Shown in pieces: positions 10,022 to 20,019 of a stretch of 64,000 nucleotides of DNA. Each line of letters begins with the position of its first letter. Position 1 is the stretch's first letter. The stretch comes from Vibrio parahaemolyticus (GTDB lineage Bacteria > Pseudomonadota > Gammaproteobacteria > Enterobacterales > Vibrionaceae): positions 496,001 to 560,000 of the forward strand of contig NZ_UHIL01000001.1 in the NCBI RefSeq assembly GCF_900460535.1. Reading direction: 5' to 3'. Position numbers and translations under genes: made by a program. The notes beneath the pieces are model-generated. The model searched no databases, was not told the DNA's origin, and saw nothing but the letters and a program-made list of their open reading frames with translations.

Positions 10022-10642
10022 TTATAGAATGTCTAGTAGCTCAACTTCGAATACTAGTGCTGCGAATGGAGGGATTGCAGCGCCTGCGCCACGTTCACCG
10101 TACGCAAGGTCTTGTGGGATGTATAGTTTCCACTTAGAACCTACAGGCATTAGTTGTAGAGCTTCAACCCAACCTTTAATTACGCCAGTTACTGGGAACT
10201 CAGCTGGTTGGCCGCGAGATACAGAGCTGTCGAATACTGTGCCGTCTGTTAGTTCACCGTGGTAGTGAACACGTACAGATTTATCAGCTGTTGGGATTTC
10301 GCCAGTACCTTCATTGATGATTTCGTACTGTAGGCCAGATTCAAGAACATTAACTTCTGGACGTAGAGCGTTGTCTTTTAGGAACGCTTCACCATCAGCT
10401 GCTGCTGCTTTAGCTGCTTCTTGACGAGCTGCTTCTGCGCGAGTGTGTAGCTCTTGAAGTGCATTGTTGATTTCGTCAATTTCGATTGATGGCATTTCGC
10501 CAGTCAATGCTGTTGCGATACCCGCAGCGATAGCGTCAACGCTAAGGCCTTCAAGACCAGAGCCAGCTAGTTGCTGACCCATTTGCAGACCAATGCCGTA
10601 GCTTGCTTTTTGTTCTGCAGTTTCAAATTTAATTTCAGACAT
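10022..10642 (-). CDS. fklB: FKBP-type peptidyl-prolyl cis-trans isomerase FklB
   Basis: The 206-residue product (starting [18 protein letters not shown]) has the helical FKBP dimerisation domain at about residues 1-95. An FKBP catalytic domain follows at about 100-206, with [16 protein letters not shown] and the active-site strands [22 protein letters not shown]. It catalyses cis-trans isomerisation of prolyl bonds. There is no signal peptide, unlike FkpA, so the cytoplasm is expected. An in-frame upstream start would add 11 residues, but the chosen ATG matches the E. coli orthologue. Divergent to ytfB, as in E. coli. Confidence 0.95.
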   Translation of the reverse strand: MSEIKFETAEQKASYGIGLQMGQQLAGSGLEGLSVDAIAAGIATALTGEMPSIEIDEINNALQELHTRAEAARQEAAKAAAADGEAFLKDNALRPEVNVLESGLQYEIINEGTGEIPTADKSVRVHYHGELTDGTVFDSSVSRGQPAEFPVTGVIKGWVEALQLMPVGSKWKLYIPQDLAYGERGAGAAIPPFAALVFEVELLDIL

Positions 10643-10874
10643 GAATGTCGCTCTTATTAGGAGTGATAAAGGCAACAGGATATCAGTTTCGAGCTTAGGT
10701 TTAAATAATTGCTGCCGATTGCGTTATCTGACCATCCAGCGTGTGACTTATCTCTTACTCCAAGTGAAATTTCTGCTAATTTAAACCAAATTCCATTTTA
10801 CTTTAGTTAAAACCATATACTCTCCGCGCTGGTATTTTTATACTGGTAGTAGAAGTATTAAGGGACACATCAAC

Positions 10875-11474
10875 ATGAATCGTCGCAGAAAGAAAAAGCA
10901 GCAAGTCGACTACGTCGAGTTGGTCAAACAAAAGTTCGCTGCTATCAACTGGAAGCAGCCGTTCAACAAAAGTAAGTGGTTGGAACGTGTAGAACCAATC
11001 AAGGCATTTTGGCAGCGCTTACCTAAATTCCATCAACGAGCTTTGATGGTGTTAATGCCATTATTACTTCTACTTCTGATTGTACCGTTACCGAAAAAGA
11101 CGGAAGCGTTAGTCGAACAGCAGGGTGAAGTGGATAGCCAGCGTGTTGCGATCCAGTTAAATGCGCAAAGCCTGAGTCAGCAACGTACGTCGCAAAACTC
11201 GGGGCCTAAGTCAGAAGACTGGAAAGAGTACCATGTGAAGAATGGTGATACGTTAGCTCAAGTTTTTCGCAACAATCAGCTTTCTATGGCTGACCTTAGC
11301 GCCTTAGTAAAAATAGAAGGAAGCGATAAACCACTGAGCCATATCAAGCAGGGGCAACTCATCCGTTTTAAACTCTCAGAAAACGGCCAGTTAGATATGT
11401 TGCAACTGGAAAAGAGCGATCATTCGGTTATGTTCTTCCGTCTATCGGATGGCAGCTTCGGCAGAAACAAATAG
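10875..11474 (+). CDS. ytfB: YtfB/OapA-like inner-membrane protein with LysM-like domain
   Basis: The 199-residue protein has a basic N-terminus (MNRRRKKKQQ), one transmembrane helix at about residues 55-72 (ALMVLMPLLLLLLIVPL) and a glutamine/serine-rich linker. Its C-terminal OapA/LysM-like domain (about 117-199) starts EYHVKNGDTLAQVFRNNQLS. E. coli YtfB is a division-associated glycan-binding protein, and Haemophilus OapA affects colony opacity and colonisation. The pairing with divergent fklB is conserved from E. coli, which supports the name. It is probably single-pass with the LysM-like domain in the periplasm. Confidence 0.85.
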   Translation: MNRRRKKKQQVDYVELVKQKFAAINWKQPFNKSKWLERVEPIKAFWQRLPKFHQRALMVLMPLLLLLLIVPLPKKTEALVEQQGEVDSQRVAIQLNAQSLSQQRTSQNSGPKSEDWKEYHVKNGDTLAQVFRNNQLSMADLSALVKIEGSDKPLSHIKQGQLIRFKLSENGQLDMLQLEKSDHSVMFFRLSDGSFGRNK

Positions 11475-11490
11475 TTTCCGTTGTAGATTT

Positions 11491-11521
11491 AAAAAAGACG
11501 CGATCATCTCGCGTCTTTTTT
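11491..11521. terminator. bidirectional terminator between ytfB and the acetyltransferase gene
   Basis: AAAAGACGCGA pairs with TCGCGTCTTTT (loop TCATC). The stem is flanked by an A run on the left and a T run on the right, so it can terminate transcription from both convergent genes. Confidence 0.88.
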
Positions 11522-11540
11522 ATTGCAGTTTTGTAGAGGT

Positions 11541-12002
11541 TTATTGAGTCGAATGCTTCCTGCGCATGTCTACGTGTGGAATTCCATCTTCTAAGTAACT
11601 GTCAGACATAACTTCAAATCCATGGTGAGCATAAAAATCGATAAGATGTTCTTGTGCACCAATGTCTATGGTTTTTTCGGGCCATAACGTAGAACATGCT
11701 TGGATGGCTTGTGTGATTAGCCGATGGCCTAAGCCACCACCTCGGGCTGTTTGTTTGGTTACGACTCGGCCAATACTGACGTTATCGTAAGTGGTTCCAG
11801 CTGGCAGAAGCCGAGCGCAGGCAACTAATTCATCATTGTGGTAGCCGAGTAGGTGATGAACGCCGTCAATAATATCCTTACCATCTAGCTCCGGGTACGG
11901 GCAAGTTTGCTCGACGACGAACACGTCGACGCGTAAGCGCAGCATCTCATACAGTTGTAAGGTAGTTAGTTGAGCAAAAGGCAAAGTGATCCAAGTGGTC
12001 AT
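11541..12002 (-). CDS. elaA: GNAT family N-acetyltransferase, ElaA type
   Basis: The 153-residue product starts MTTWITLPFAQLTTLQLYEM and has the ElaA signatures LRVDVFVVEQTCPYPELDG (about residues 22-40) and the acetyl-CoA loop RVVTKQTARGGGLGHRLI. It ends near HVDMRR. GNAT enzymes transfer an acetyl group from acetyl-CoA to an amine. The substrate of ElaA is not established. A longer in-frame start would add 18 residues, but the chosen ATG aligns with E. coli ElaA. It is divergent from dbpA with about 146 bases between them. Confidence 0.85.
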   Translation of the reverse strand: MTTWITLPFAQLTTLQLYEMLRLRVDVFVVEQTCPYPELDGKDIIDGVHHLLGYHNDELVACARLLPAGTTYDNVSIGRVVTKQTARGGGLGHRLITQAIQACSTLWPEKTIDIGAQEHLIDFYAHHGFEVMSDSYLEDGIPHVDMRRKHSTQ

Positions 12003-12148
12003 GTCCGTCGTCCATAATGATAGTAGAGTGCCTGAATGTACTCGCTTTTGTTTCAATACTCATTAACAATGGTTAATTTTCACTGGTCTTCCCAGAAAAT
12101 CTGGCGATAATGTGCCCTCTTTTTCATCCCACCTGAGGATATTTCCCT

Positions 12149-13528
12149 GTGAGCAAACAAACTTTTGACCAAGTAGGCCTGAACCCAGCGCTACTAGAAA
12201 CGCTGGATTCATTGAACTACACCCATATGACGCCAATTCAAGCGTTAAGCTTACCGGCGATTTTGAATCAGCGTGACGTAATTGGTCAGGGTAAAACGGG
12301 CTCGGGTAAAACAGCGGCGTTTGGTCTTGGCGTGCTATCAAATCTAAACGTAAAACGATTTCGCGTGCAGGCTTTGGTGCTGTGTCCGACTCGCGAACTG
12401 GCGGATCAAGTTGCTAAAGAAATTCGAACGCTAGGGCGTGGTATCCATAACATTAAAGTACTTACGTTGTGCGGCGGTATGCCGATGGGACCGCAAATTG
12501 GTTCGTTAGAGCATGGTGCACATATCCTTGTTGGTACTCCGGGGCGTATTCTGGATCACCTTGAGAAAGGCCGTATTAACTTGGAAGAGTTGAATACATT
12601 GGTGCTGGATGAAGCCGATCGTATGCTAGAAATGGGCTTCCAAGATGCTTTAGATGCAATTATTAATGCGGCGCCTAAACAGCGTCAGACATTGCTGTTT
12701 AGCGCCACATTCCCAGAGAAGATCGAGAAAATCGCTCAGCGTATTATGAAATCGCCAGAGATGATCAAGGTTGAATCGACTCACGATACTTCCAGCATTG
12801 CTCAATACTTCTACAAAGTAGAAGGAACTGAAGCGCGTGATGAGGCGCTAGCGAATCTTCTTTTGACTTACCAACCAGAGTCGGCGGTGGTGTTCTGTAA
12901 TACGAAGAAAGAGGTTCAAAATGTTGCGGATGAATTACACCATCGTGGCTTTAGCGTGATCGATATTCACGGTGATCTTGAACAGCGTGAACGTGATCAA
13001 GCACTGGTGCAATTTGCGAACAAGAGCGTTTCTATTCTTGTGGCAACGGACGTGGCGGCACGAGGTTTGGATGTGGACAATCTTGATGCTGTGTTCAACT
13101 TTGAGCTGTCTCGTGACCCAGAAGTGCACGTGCACCGTATTGGCCGTACTGGCCGAGCAGGCAGTAAAGGTTTGGCGTTCAGCTTCTTTGGTGAAAAAGA
13201 CGGTCTACGTGTTGCTCGTATCGAAGAGTACTTAGAGATGGATGTGGTACCCGCGACCTTGCCAGCGAAATCAAATCAGCAGCCATACCAAGCGAAGATG
13301 GTGACCATCAACATTGATGGCGGCAAGAAGCAAAAAGTTCGTCCTGGCGATATTCTTGGTTGTTTGACTGGCAAAAATGGCATCCCAGGTGCGCAAGTGG
13401 GCAAGATTCATTTGTTCCCTGTGCGTTCTTACGTTGCTGTGGAAAAGTCTGCCGCGAAGAAAGCATTGCAAATTATCAGTACGGGTAAGATGAAAGGGCG
13501 TCAGTTTCGAGCGCGTCTTCTTAAATAA
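12149..13528 (+). CDS. dbpA: ATP-dependent RNA helicase DbpA
   Basis: The 459-residue DEAD-box helicase has all core motifs: Q-motif TPIQALSLPAIL, Walker A QGKTGSGKT (47-55), PTRELA, TPGR, DEAD (154-157), SAT, ARGLD and HRIGRTGRAG. The C-terminal domain (about 385-459) is the RRM-like domain that targets DbpA to hairpin 92 of 23S rRNA for 50S assembly. The start is GTG, preceded by TGAGGA at good spacing. It is followed by a terminator and stands alone. Confidence 0.95.
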   Translation: MSKQTFDQVGLNPALLETLDSLNYTHMTPIQALSLPAILNQRDVIGQGKTGSGKTAAFGLGVLSNLNVKRFRVQALVLCPTRELADQVAKEIRTLGRGIHNIKVLTLCGGMPMGPQIGSLEHGAHILVGTPGRILDHLEKGRINLEELNTLVLDEADRMLEMGFQDALDAIINAAPKQRQTLLFSATFPEKIEKIAQRIMKSPEMIKVESTHDTSSIAQYFYKVEGTEARDEALANLLLTYQPESAVVFCNTKKEVQNVADELHHRGFSVIDIHGDLEQRERDQALVQFANKSVSILVATDVAARGLDVDNLDAVFNFELSRDPEVHVHRIGRTGRAGSKGLAFSFFGEKDGLRVARIEEYLEMDVVPATLPAKSNQQPYQAKMVTINIDGGKKQKVRPGDILGCLTGKNGIPGAQVGKIHLFPVRSYVAVEKSAAKKALQIISTGKMKGRQFRARLLK

Positions 13529-13543
13529 GTCATTAGATTGAAC

Positions 13544-13573
13544 AAAGGCTCTTCGTTGGAAGAGCCTTTTTTG
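13544..13573 (+). terminator. dbpA terminator
   Basis: AAAGGCTCTTC (13544-13554), loop GTTG, GAAGAGCCTTT (13559-13569), continuing as TTTT. It is an eleven-pair stem 15 bases after dbpA and may partly serve the convergent regulator gene. Confidence 0.9.
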
Positions 13574-13586
13574 TTTGGTACGTCTC

Positions 13587-14159
13587 TTATTCGCTGTCTT
13601 TTGCTAAACGCGCTTTAATACGGCTCAAGCTGATAGCTGTAATGCCGAGGTAAGCCGCAATTTGGCTATCGGTAATACGTTGTTCTAAATCTGGGTAGTG
13701 GTGGCAAAATAACTGATAACGTTCCTCAGGTGAATACAACAGCATGAAACGTTCTTTATTCTCTTTGTTCATCAATTGCGTTTCGAGCAATTTTAGGTAA
13801 ATTGAGTGCTTTTCGGCGCGCCATTGATGTAATGCCTCGATAGGCAAACAGAATAAATGACATGCGGTCAGTGTTTCCAATAAGTACGGTGAAGGTTGAT
13901 CTTTTATCACGCTTTCAAAGCCGATCACCCAGTCCTTTTCCCAATAAAACTCTTTGCTGAATTCTTTGCCTTTCTCTGTGAGATAGCTTGCGTGACATAA
14001 CCCCTTCAGAATGAAGTAGATGTGTGAACTAAATTCACCTTGATGGCTAAGAATGTGTCTAGTGGGTAATTCTAACTCTTGTCCATAGACCATGAGTTGT
14101 GAGGCTTCGTCTTCTGAAAAGCCATGTTGAGTGAGATCGAAAAATACGTCGTTTTGCAT
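13587..14159 (-). CDS. Crp/Fnr-like transcriptional regulator (no canonical cAMP pocket)
   Basis: The 190-residue product has an N-terminal cyclic-nucleotide-binding-like beta barrel (about residues 10-120, LSHQGEFSSHIYFILKGLCH) and a short C-terminal winged helix (about 160-190, TDSQIAAYLGITAISLSRIK). The Gly-Glu and Arg-Ser residues that bind cAMP in CRP are not conserved (FESVIKDQPSPYLLET is at that place), and there are no Fnr-type cysteines for an Fe-S cluster. The compact SQIAAYLGITAISLSRI recognition helix resembles the many Crp/Fnr-like regulators of Bacteroidetes. The ligand and targets are unknown. It lies between dbpA (convergent) and cpdB (same strand), separated from cpdB by a terminator. 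Confidence 0.8.
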   Translation of the reverse strand: MQNDVFFDLTQHGFSEDEASQLMVYGQELELPTRHILSHQGEFSSHIYFILKGLCHASYLTEKGKEFSKEFYWEKDWVIGFESVIKDQPSPYLLETLTACHLFCLPIEALHQWRAEKHSIYLKLLETQLMNKENKERFMLLYSPEERYQLFCHHYPDLEQRITDSQIAAYLGITAISLSRIKARLAKDSE

Positions 14160-14222
14160 GAAGGTTATCTGCAGTGAAAGGGTTAGCGCATTTGAACTAT
14201 CTTAACTGCTTTGCGCAGTAAC

Positions 14223-14248
14223 AAAAAGCGGCTCACAGAGGAGCCGCT
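14223..14248 (-). terminator. cpdB terminator
   Basis: On the minus strand AGCGGCTC, loop CTCTGT and GAGCCGCT are followed by TTTTGT. It lies 20 bases after the cpdB stop, so the Crp-like gene downstream is probably expressed separately. Confidence 0.82.
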
Positions 14249-14267
14249 AGTTTGAACATGGAGTCGC

Positions 14268-16229
14268 TTATTTGTTTAAATCGATCTGATAAATCGCAAA
14301 GCCCACTTCGTCAGTTGCGACGCGTTTCATCGGGTATTGGCCTTTGTCTTGGATAAACTTCGAAGCTTTTTCGCTCGGTGAGGTTTCAAAGCGAATATCC
14401 AGTTTTTTGTCTGACTTAATTGGTGCGAACGACCAGTTATTGTCAGCGCTTGGCGTGACTTCGCCTTTTTCCTCACTGACGCGAGAAATGTACGCAGCAA
14501 CCACAGAATGGTTTTCGTCTGGAGAGTCAAATGCAATGAAGTTCGGACCAGTGCCAGGGAAGGTATTGCTGTACGCGCGGTAATTGTTAGTCGCGATGAT
14601 GAAATCTTGTTTCGGATCAACTGGTTTGCCATTGAAAGTCAGATTCACGATACGCTGGGAGTCCGGGTTAATGACGTTACAATTCGCGTCGTACTTCGGT
14701 GGTTGAGTGATGTCGATTTGGTATTCCACACCATCAATCACGTCAAAGTTGTACGTACGGAAGTTATCCCAATCAATTAACGATTGTGGCTGAGTCGTAT
14801 TGACATCAATGCGCTTGAATTGGCCTGCGCTGCACTCTAGCCATTCATGTACTTCTTTGCCTTTCACCTTCATTGCGACGAGCGTATTTGGGTATAGGTA
14901 CAAGTCGGCGGCGTTGCGGAAAGTCAGTTGGCCAGATTCTACCTCAGTGAAGCCGTTCGGATCATCTTTACGTCCGCCTACTTTAAACGGCGCTGCCGCG
15001 CTCAAAACTGGAATGTCAGCAAGGTCTGGATCGCCTTGAATGAAACGTTCAACGTAGTCTTTTTGTGCAAGGTTAACGATTTGGATTGTTGGGTCGTCTT
15101 GCACCAAAGCCAAGAAGCTGTACATCACGTCATTCGCTTTACCAATTGGTTGGTTAACGAATTCTCGGGTGCCTTTGTGATCGTCTTCGAGTGCTTTAAT
15201 GATGCCTTGGTCTGCTTCTGCAAGCGATTTCTTAGTCGCTTTGTCGAAAATTGGTCGAGCTTCAGATTGTCCTTCCACTACTTGCCATTGGCCGTCTTTT
15301 TGCTCGATGACCAGATCCATGACTCCCACGTGGCTACCCCAACGGCCAGGCATGACGGCAGTGACACCGTTGATGGTGCCTTTGTTGTTGTCTACGCCTT
15401 GTAGATTCTCAAATCCTTTGCCTGGGAAGACTGCGTGAGAGTGACCAAACGCAATGGCATCAATGCCTTTCACTTGCGTTAAATAGTACACCGAGTTCTC
15501 CGCACCTAGTTTATATGGATCGGTTGAAACCCCTGAATGCGGAATCGCGACAATAATGTCCGCACCTTCCTTCTTCATCTGCGGAATCAGCTTTTCTGCA
15601 GTTTCTTTGATGTCTTTGGCAACCACGTTGCCTTCAAGATTTTTCTTATCCCAAACCATGATTTGCGGTGGAACAAACCCGATGTAACCCACTTTTACTT
15701 GATGAACTTCGCCATCGGTATCTTTAAAACTGTGTGTTTTGATCAGGTAAGGTTGGAAGTAATGCTCGCCAGTTTTCTTATCAAACACATTGGCGTTGAT
15801 GTAGGGGAAGTTCGCGCCGGCCAGCGTATTTTGTAGGAAGTCCAAACCATAGTTGAATTCATGGTTACCAATATTCCCCACATCATAGTGCAATTGGTTC
15901 ATGGCTTTGTACACAGGATGAACTTCTCCAGCCTGTATGCCTTTTTCTGCCATGTAGTCACCCATCGGGCTACCTTGAATTAAGTCGCCGTTGTCGACCA
16001 ACACGCTGTTTTCCACTTCGGATTTTGCCAGCTTAACTAATGTGGCTGCGCGGCTCAAACCAATTTGTTGTGATGGTTGGTCTTTGTAGTAATCGTAATC
16101 CATCACGTTGGTGTGGATGTCAGTGGTTTCAATAATGCGAAGCTTGATCGTGTCTGCCATTGCTGGCCCTGCAAGCGTCAACATGCCACTCAAAACTGCG
16201 ACGGAAATAGGATTAACTGCCATTTTCAT
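14268..16229 (-). CDS. cpdB: Periplasmic 2',3'-cyclic-nucleotide 2'-phosphodiesterase / 3'-nucleotidase
   Basis: The 653-residue protein has a signal peptide (cleavage near PAMA/DTIK, residue 25). The metallophosphoesterase domain shows [41 protein letters not shown] and [10 protein letters not shown], all metal-binding motifs. The C-terminal 5'-nucleotidase domain includes [19 protein letters not shown]. It hydrolyses 2',3'-cyclic nucleotides to 3'-nucleotides and then to nucleosides in the periplasm, a way to scavenge nucleosides and phosphate. A TTG 12 bases upstream is in frame, but GGAG at proper spacing marks the ATG (MKMAVNPIS) as the start. Confidence 0.95.
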   Translation of the reverse strand: MKMAVNPISVAVLSGMLTLAGPAMADTIKLRIIETTDIHTNVMDYDYYKDQPSQQIGLSRAATLVKLAKSEVENSVLVDNGDLIQGSPMGDYMAEKGIQAGEVHPVYKAMNQLHYDVGNIGNHEFNYGLDFLQNTLAGANFPYINANVFDKKTGEHYFQPYLIKTHSFKDTDGEVHQVKVGYIGFVPPQIMVWDKKNLEGNVVAKDIKETAEKLIPQMKKEGADIIVAIPHSGVSTDPYKLGAENSVYYLTQVKGIDAIAFGHSHAVFPGKGFENLQGVDNNKGTINGVTAVMPGRWGSHVGVMDLVIEQKDGQWQVVEGQSEARPIFDKATKKSLAEADQGIIKALEDDHKGTREFVNQPIGKANDVMYSFLALVQDDPTIQIVNLAQKDYVERFIQGDPDLADIPVLSAAAPFKVGGRKDDPNGFTEVESGQLTFRNAADLYLYPNTLVAMKVKGKEVHEWLECSAGQFKRIDVNTTQPQSLIDWDNFRTYNFDVIDGVEYQIDITQPPKYDANCNVINPDSQRIVNLTFNGKPVDPKQDFIIATNNYRAYSNTFPGTGPNFIAFDSPDENHSVVAAYISRVSEEKGEVTPSADNNWSFAPIKSDKKLDIRFETSPSEKASKFIQDKGQYPMKRVATDEVGFAIYQIDLNK

Positions 16230-16415
16230 GAGGTGCTCCAATTTAATGGGATAGGAAGTCGAGTGTAACGAATTTTAATGCAACTTAATGATTAAGGTGC
16301 AGAAAACTGTGAATCAACGACATTTTACTAAACCATTTTCATATTAAACGCCGACTTTTTCACGATTTTGAATGAGACCAAACAAAAACTTCTTAGCAGA
16401 TTTTTGAATAAAAAA

Positions 16416-16433
16416 TGAAATTTTAGAATTTCA
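16416..16433. promoter_or_regulatory. perfect inverted repeat upstream of cobA, candidate operator
   Basis: TGAAATT-TTAG-AATTTCA is a perfect seven-pair inverted repeat with a four-base spacer. It ends 23 bases before the first possible cobA ATG, in the 227-base divergent region between cpdB and cobA. It has no T tract and is AT-rich, so it looks more like a protein-binding site than a terminator. Which regulator binds is unknown. CysB is the expected regulator of this pathway, but its sites are degenerate. Confidence 0.4.
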
Positions 16434-16456
16434 GGTAATAAAAACACCCCGCCATA

Positions 16457-17371
16457 ATGCCTGCATCACAATATCAATGGACGATGAGCAAGCACATGGC
16501 AACGAACGATTCAGTCACTCCTTTACCTGTACAAAAGCCGAGGTTGGTTTCTGACAACCAAGTGTCTGGCGTCACTCGTTTTGTAAAGCAGTCACTCAAA
16601 CCAGGCGAAGTGGCATTGGTTGGTGCTGGCCCTGGCGACCCTGAACTTCTCACTATTAAAGCACTGAACTGTTTACAACAGGCGGATGTGGTCTTGTACG
16701 ACTATTTGGTGTCTGAAGAGATCATGGCGCTGATCCCAAGCGATACGATTTTAGTTTGTGTTGGCAAGCGTGCAGGGCACCACAGTGTACCGCAAGAAAA
16801 GACAAATCAACTTTTGGTTGATTTTGCTAAGCAAGGCTACCGAGTAGTACGAGTAAAAGGCGGTGATCCTTTCGTATTTGGTCGCGGTGGAGAAGAGCTA
16901 GAAGTTTTGGCTGATGCTGGCATTCGTTTTCAAGTGGTGCCTGGTATTACTGCCGCAGCAGGAGCAACAGCATATGCTGGCATTCCGTTGACGCACCGTG
17001 ATTATGCTCAATCGGCCATTTTTGTTACTGGTCACTTAAAAGAAGAAAGTGATGAGATGGATTGGTCAACACTGGCTCGTGGTAATCAGACTTTAGTGAT
17101 CTACATGGGACTCATGAAATCACACTATATTCAGAATCAGCTCATTCAGCACGGAAGAGCGGCTTCAACTCCGATTGCTATTATCGAGCGCGGTACGCAA
17201 ATTCAGCAAAAAGTTTTTACGGGAGAACTTTCCCAACTATCTGATTTATCGAAGGAAGCTCAGGCGCCATCTTTGATTGTCGTAGGAGAGGTAGTGCGAT
17301 TGTCTCAAAAGTTAGATTGGTTTTTGTCTAGTACTGATTTCAACAAAAGTGCTATTGCCAACTCCATATAA
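16457..17371 (+). CDS. cobA: Uroporphyrinogen-III C-methyltransferase
   Basis: The protein of up to 304 residues is a SAM-dependent methyltransferase that converts uroporphyrinogen III to precorrin-2, the first step to siroheme, the cofactor of sulfite and nitrite reductases. Motifs are [46 protein letters not shown] and [22 protein letters not shown]. It corresponds to the C-terminal domain of E. coli CysG without the dehydrogenase/chelatase part. The start is unsure: ATGs at 16457, 16484 and 16496 are in frame, none with a strong ribosome-binding site, and the core begins only near residue 50. It leads the cys cluster, 59 bases before cysD. Confidence 0.92.
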   Translation: MPASQYQWTMSKHMATNDSVTPLPVQKPRLVSDNQVSGVTRFVKQSLKPGEVALVGAGPGDPELLTIKALNCLQQADVVLYDYLVSEEIMALIPSDTILVCVGKRAGHHSVPQEKTNQLLVDFAKQGYRVVRVKGGDPFVFGRGGEELEVLADAGIRFQVVPGITAAAGATAYAGIPLTHRDYAQSAIFVTGHLKEESDEMDWSTLARGNQTLVIYMGLMKSHYIQNQLIQHGRAASTPIAIIERGTQIQQKVFTGELSQLSDLSKEAQAPSLIVVGEVVRLSQKLDWFLSSTDFNKSAIANSI

Positions 17372-17430
17372 TTTCAGTCCAAAGATTAGAGACGTAACGC
17401 GCCTTCAAGCTTAAAAAGGAAATACAAAAC

Positions 17431-18339
17431 ATGGACCAACAACGTTTAACTCACCTTAAACAACTCGAAGCGGAGAGTATTCATATCATCCGCGAAGTTG
17501 CTGCTGAGTTTGATAACCCAGTCATGATGTATTCGATTGGTAAAGATTCATCAGTGATGCTGCATTTGGCGCGTAAGGCGTTTTACCCAGGTAAGATCCC
17601 ATTTCCGCTGCTGCATGTGGATACCGATTGGAAATTTCGCGAAATGATCGAATTCCGTGATCGTACTGCGGAAAAATACGGTTTTGAGCTTTTGGTTCAT
17701 AAGAACCCAGAAGGCATCGCAATGGGATGTAGCCCGTTTGTTCATGGCTCGTCAAAGCATACGGACATCATGAAAACGCAAGGTCTTAAGCAAGCGCTAA
17801 ACAAATATGGCTTCGATGCTGCTTTTGGTGGCGCTCGTCGTGATGAAGAAAAATCACGCGCAAAAGAGCGAGTGTATTCGTTCCGTGACAAGAACCATAC
17901 CTGGGATCCGAAAAACCAACGTCCAGAACTTTGGAAAACCTACAACGGTCAAGTGAATAAAGGCGAGAGCATTCGAGTGTTCCCACTTTCTAACTGGACC
18001 GAGCTTGATATCTGGCAATACATCTATCTAGAGAACATCGAAATTGTCCCGCTTTATCTTGCTGATAAGCGTCCGGTTGTCGAACGCGATGGCATGCTGA
18101 TCATGGTGGATGATGACCGTATGGAGCTTCAACCGGGTGAAGTAATTGAAGAGAAAAGCGTGCGTTTCCGTACGTTGGGCTGTTATCCGCTGACAGGTGC
18201 GATTGAATCTGAAGCGAATACGCTGACGGGCATCATTGAAGAGATGTTGGTGGCGACCTCAAGTGAGCGTCAAGGCCGCGCGATCGACCACGATCAGTCA
18301 GGATCGATGGAACTCAAGAAACGTCAAGGTTACTTCTAA
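17431..18339 (+). CDS. cysD: Sulfate adenylyltransferase subunit 2
   Basis: The 302-residue protein is the catalytic subunit of ATP sulfurylase, which forms APS from sulfate and ATP with energy from GTP hydrolysis by CysN. The PP-loop SIGKDSS is at residues 35-41. Other family segments are [39 protein letters not shown] and [14 protein letters not shown]. It ends [10 protein letters not shown]. It is preceded by AAAAAGGAAA and followed by cysN after 18 bases, the usual CysDN pair. Confidence 0.97.
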   Translation: MDQQRLTHLKQLEAESIHIIREVAAEFDNPVMMYSIGKDSSVMLHLARKAFYPGKIPFPLLHVDTDWKFREMIEFRDRTAEKYGFELLVHKNPEGIAMGCSPFVHGSSKHTDIMKTQGLKQALNKYGFDAAFGGARRDEEKSRAKERVYSFRDKNHTWDPKNQRPELWKTYNGQVNKGESIRVFPLSNWTELDIWQYIYLENIEIVPLYLADKRPVVERDGMLIMVDDDRMELQPGEVIEEKSVRFRTLGCYPLTGAIESEANTLTGIIEEMLVATSSERQGRAIDHDQSGSMELKKRQGYF

Positions 18340-18357
18340 AAGATCTAAGGAAAGAGA

Positions 18358-19788
18358 ATGAACAGTGCAGTTGAAGCTCAATTAGCCGAGCTTGGTATCG
18401 AAGGCTATTTAAAACAACATCAGTACAAGTCTCTGCTTAGATTTCTGACTTGTGGTTCTGTGGATGATGGAAAAAGCACCCTGATTGGTCGCTTACTCCA
18501 TGACTCAAAACAAATTTATGAAGACCAACTAGCAGCGGTTCACTCAGATAGCCAACGCGTTGGTACGACGGGTGAAAAGCCCGATTTGGCGTTGCTTGTC
18601 GATGGTCTGCAGGCTGAGCGTGAACAAGGCATCACAATCGATGTTGCTTACCGTTACTTCTCGACGCAAAAGCGTAAGTTCATTATTGCTGATACCCCAG
18701 GACATGAGCAGTACACGCGCAACATGGCGACAGGCGCATCGACGTGTGATTTAGCGGTGATTTTAGTGGATGCCCGTAAAGGCATTTTGGATCAAACGCG
18801 TCGTCACTCTTTCATTTCAAACCTATTGGGCTTGAAACATTTTGTTGTCGCAATCAACAAGATGGATTTGGTGGATTACTCACAAGCGCGCTTCGAAGAA
18901 ATTCGTGATGAGTACCTGAAGTTTTCTGAAAATCTAACTGGCGATATTGATATTCAAATTATCCCGATTTCAGCGCTGGAAGGCGACAACGTAGTGGATA
19001 AAGGACAGAACCTGAACTGGTTTGAAGGTCCATCGTTGCTTGAGTTGCTAGAAACGGTGGATGTGGACTACGAAAAAGGTGCGGGTGAATTCCGTTTCCC
19101 TGTTCAGTACGTGAATCGTCCTAACCTTGATTTCCGTGGCTTTGCGGGCACGGTGTCGTCTGGCTCTGTGAAAGTCGGTGATGCCATCAAAGCATTGCCG
19201 TCCGGTAAAACGTCGACTGTCGCTCGCATTGTGACCTTCGATGGCGACATTGAAGAAGCGCAAGCTGGTCTAGCCGTTACGCTGACTCTGAATGATGAAA
19301 TTGACATCAGCCGTGGTGATTTGATCGTGCTTGAGAACGCGCAAGTGCAAACCACCAACCATTTGCTTGCCGATGTGGTGTGGATGACTGAGCAGCCGTT
19401 GCAACCTGGTCGTGATTACGACATCAAGATTGCAGGTAAGAAGACCGTTGGTCACGTAGAGTCGATTCGTCACCAGTACGACATCAATAACTTGTCGACA
19501 CATGGTGCTGCGGAACTGCCTCTAAATGGCATTGGTTTGTGTGAGTGGTCGCTCAATGAATCAGTAGCTTTGGACAATTACCAAGACTGCGCAGATACCG
19601 GTGGTTTCATCATCATCGATCGCCTAACTAATGTGACCGTTGGTGCTGGTATGGTGAAAGAAAGCTTAACAGAGCTTGAACGCGGTTTAGCTGATGTATC
19701 TGCCTTTGAACTTGAGTTGAACGCCCTTGTTCGCAAACACTTCCCGCATTGGGAAGCTAAAGACCTAAGCCAGTTACTCAAGAAGTAA
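18358..19788 (+). CDS. cysN: Sulfate adenylyltransferase subunit 1 (GTPase)
   Basis: The 476-residue protein is an EF-Tu-like GTPase that drives APS formation by CysD. G motifs are GSVDDGKST (G1, residues 33-41), [17 protein letters not shown] (G3) and NKMD (G4). EF-Tu-type beta-barrel domains 2 and 3 follow. It does not carry a fused APS-kinase domain, consistent with a separate cysC in the same cluster. The gene continues the cysD transcript. A 231-base gap with a hairpin separates it from the next gene. Confidence 0.97.
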   Translation: MNSAVEAQLAELGIEGYLKQHQYKSLLRFLTCGSVDDGKSTLIGRLLHDSKQIYEDQLAAVHSDSQRVGTTGEKPDLALLVDGLQAEREQGITIDVAYRYFSTQKRKFIIADTPGHEQYTRNMATGASTCDLAVILVDARKGILDQTRRHSFISNLLGLKHFVVAINKMDLVDYSQARFEEIRDEYLKFSENLTGDIDIQIIPISALEGDNVVDKGQNLNWFEGPSLLELLETVDVDYEKGAGEFRFPVQYVNRPNLDFRGFAGTVSSGSVKVGDAIKALPSGKTSTVARIVTFDGDIEEAQAGLAVTLTLNDEIDISRGDLIVLENAQVQTTNHLLADVVWMTEQPLQPGRDYDIKIAGKKTVGHVESIRHQYDINNLSTHGAAELPLNGIGLCEWSLNESVALDNYQDCADTGGFIIIDRLTNVTVGAGMVKESLTELERGLADVSAFELELNALVRKHFPHWEAKDLSQLLKK

Positions 19789-19827
19789 TGGCAGTAAACC
19801 TAGGGACGTTATTAGTGTCTAGGTTCA

Positions 19828-19860
19828 CAGCCTAACCGAGTGCGAAATGCGGTTAGGCTG
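19828..19860 (+). repeat. intercistronic hairpin after cysN
   Basis: CAGCCTAACCG (19828-19838) and CGGTTAGGCTG (19850-19860) form a perfect 11-bp stem with an 11-base loop. No T tract follows, so it is not a classical terminator. It lies in the 231-base gap between cysN and the SLC13 gene, where I see no convincing ORF, and could protect the cysDN mRNA end or lower read-through. Confidence 0.5.
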
Positions 19861-20019
19861 CCTCTAACACCGGAATGTTCAGTGAAGCCCAAGAAAACTG
19901 AGCATTCTGGCACTCTTTTTCGCTTTGCTTTGCTCTGGTTACTTGTTTTATCGCTCTACACACTGTCGTTGTGTTGCGGTTTGTTTCGCTCGTTTCGGGC
20001 TGTTTGGTAAGGAAAGGCT

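Noticed and set aside
12063..12341. Minus-strand ORF of 92 codons between the acetyltransferase and dbpA
   Set aside because: Two thirds of it is antisense to the conserved start of dbpA and no family resemblance is seen.
14900..15440. Several plus-strand ORFs inside cpdB
   Set aside because: cpdB is a long, fully conserved coding sequence, and the opposite-strand frames lack start signals and family resemblance.
16230..16241. TTG start giving cpdB four extra residues
   Set aside because: Those bases contain the GGAG ribosome-binding site for the ATG at 16229, which also gives a standard signal peptide.
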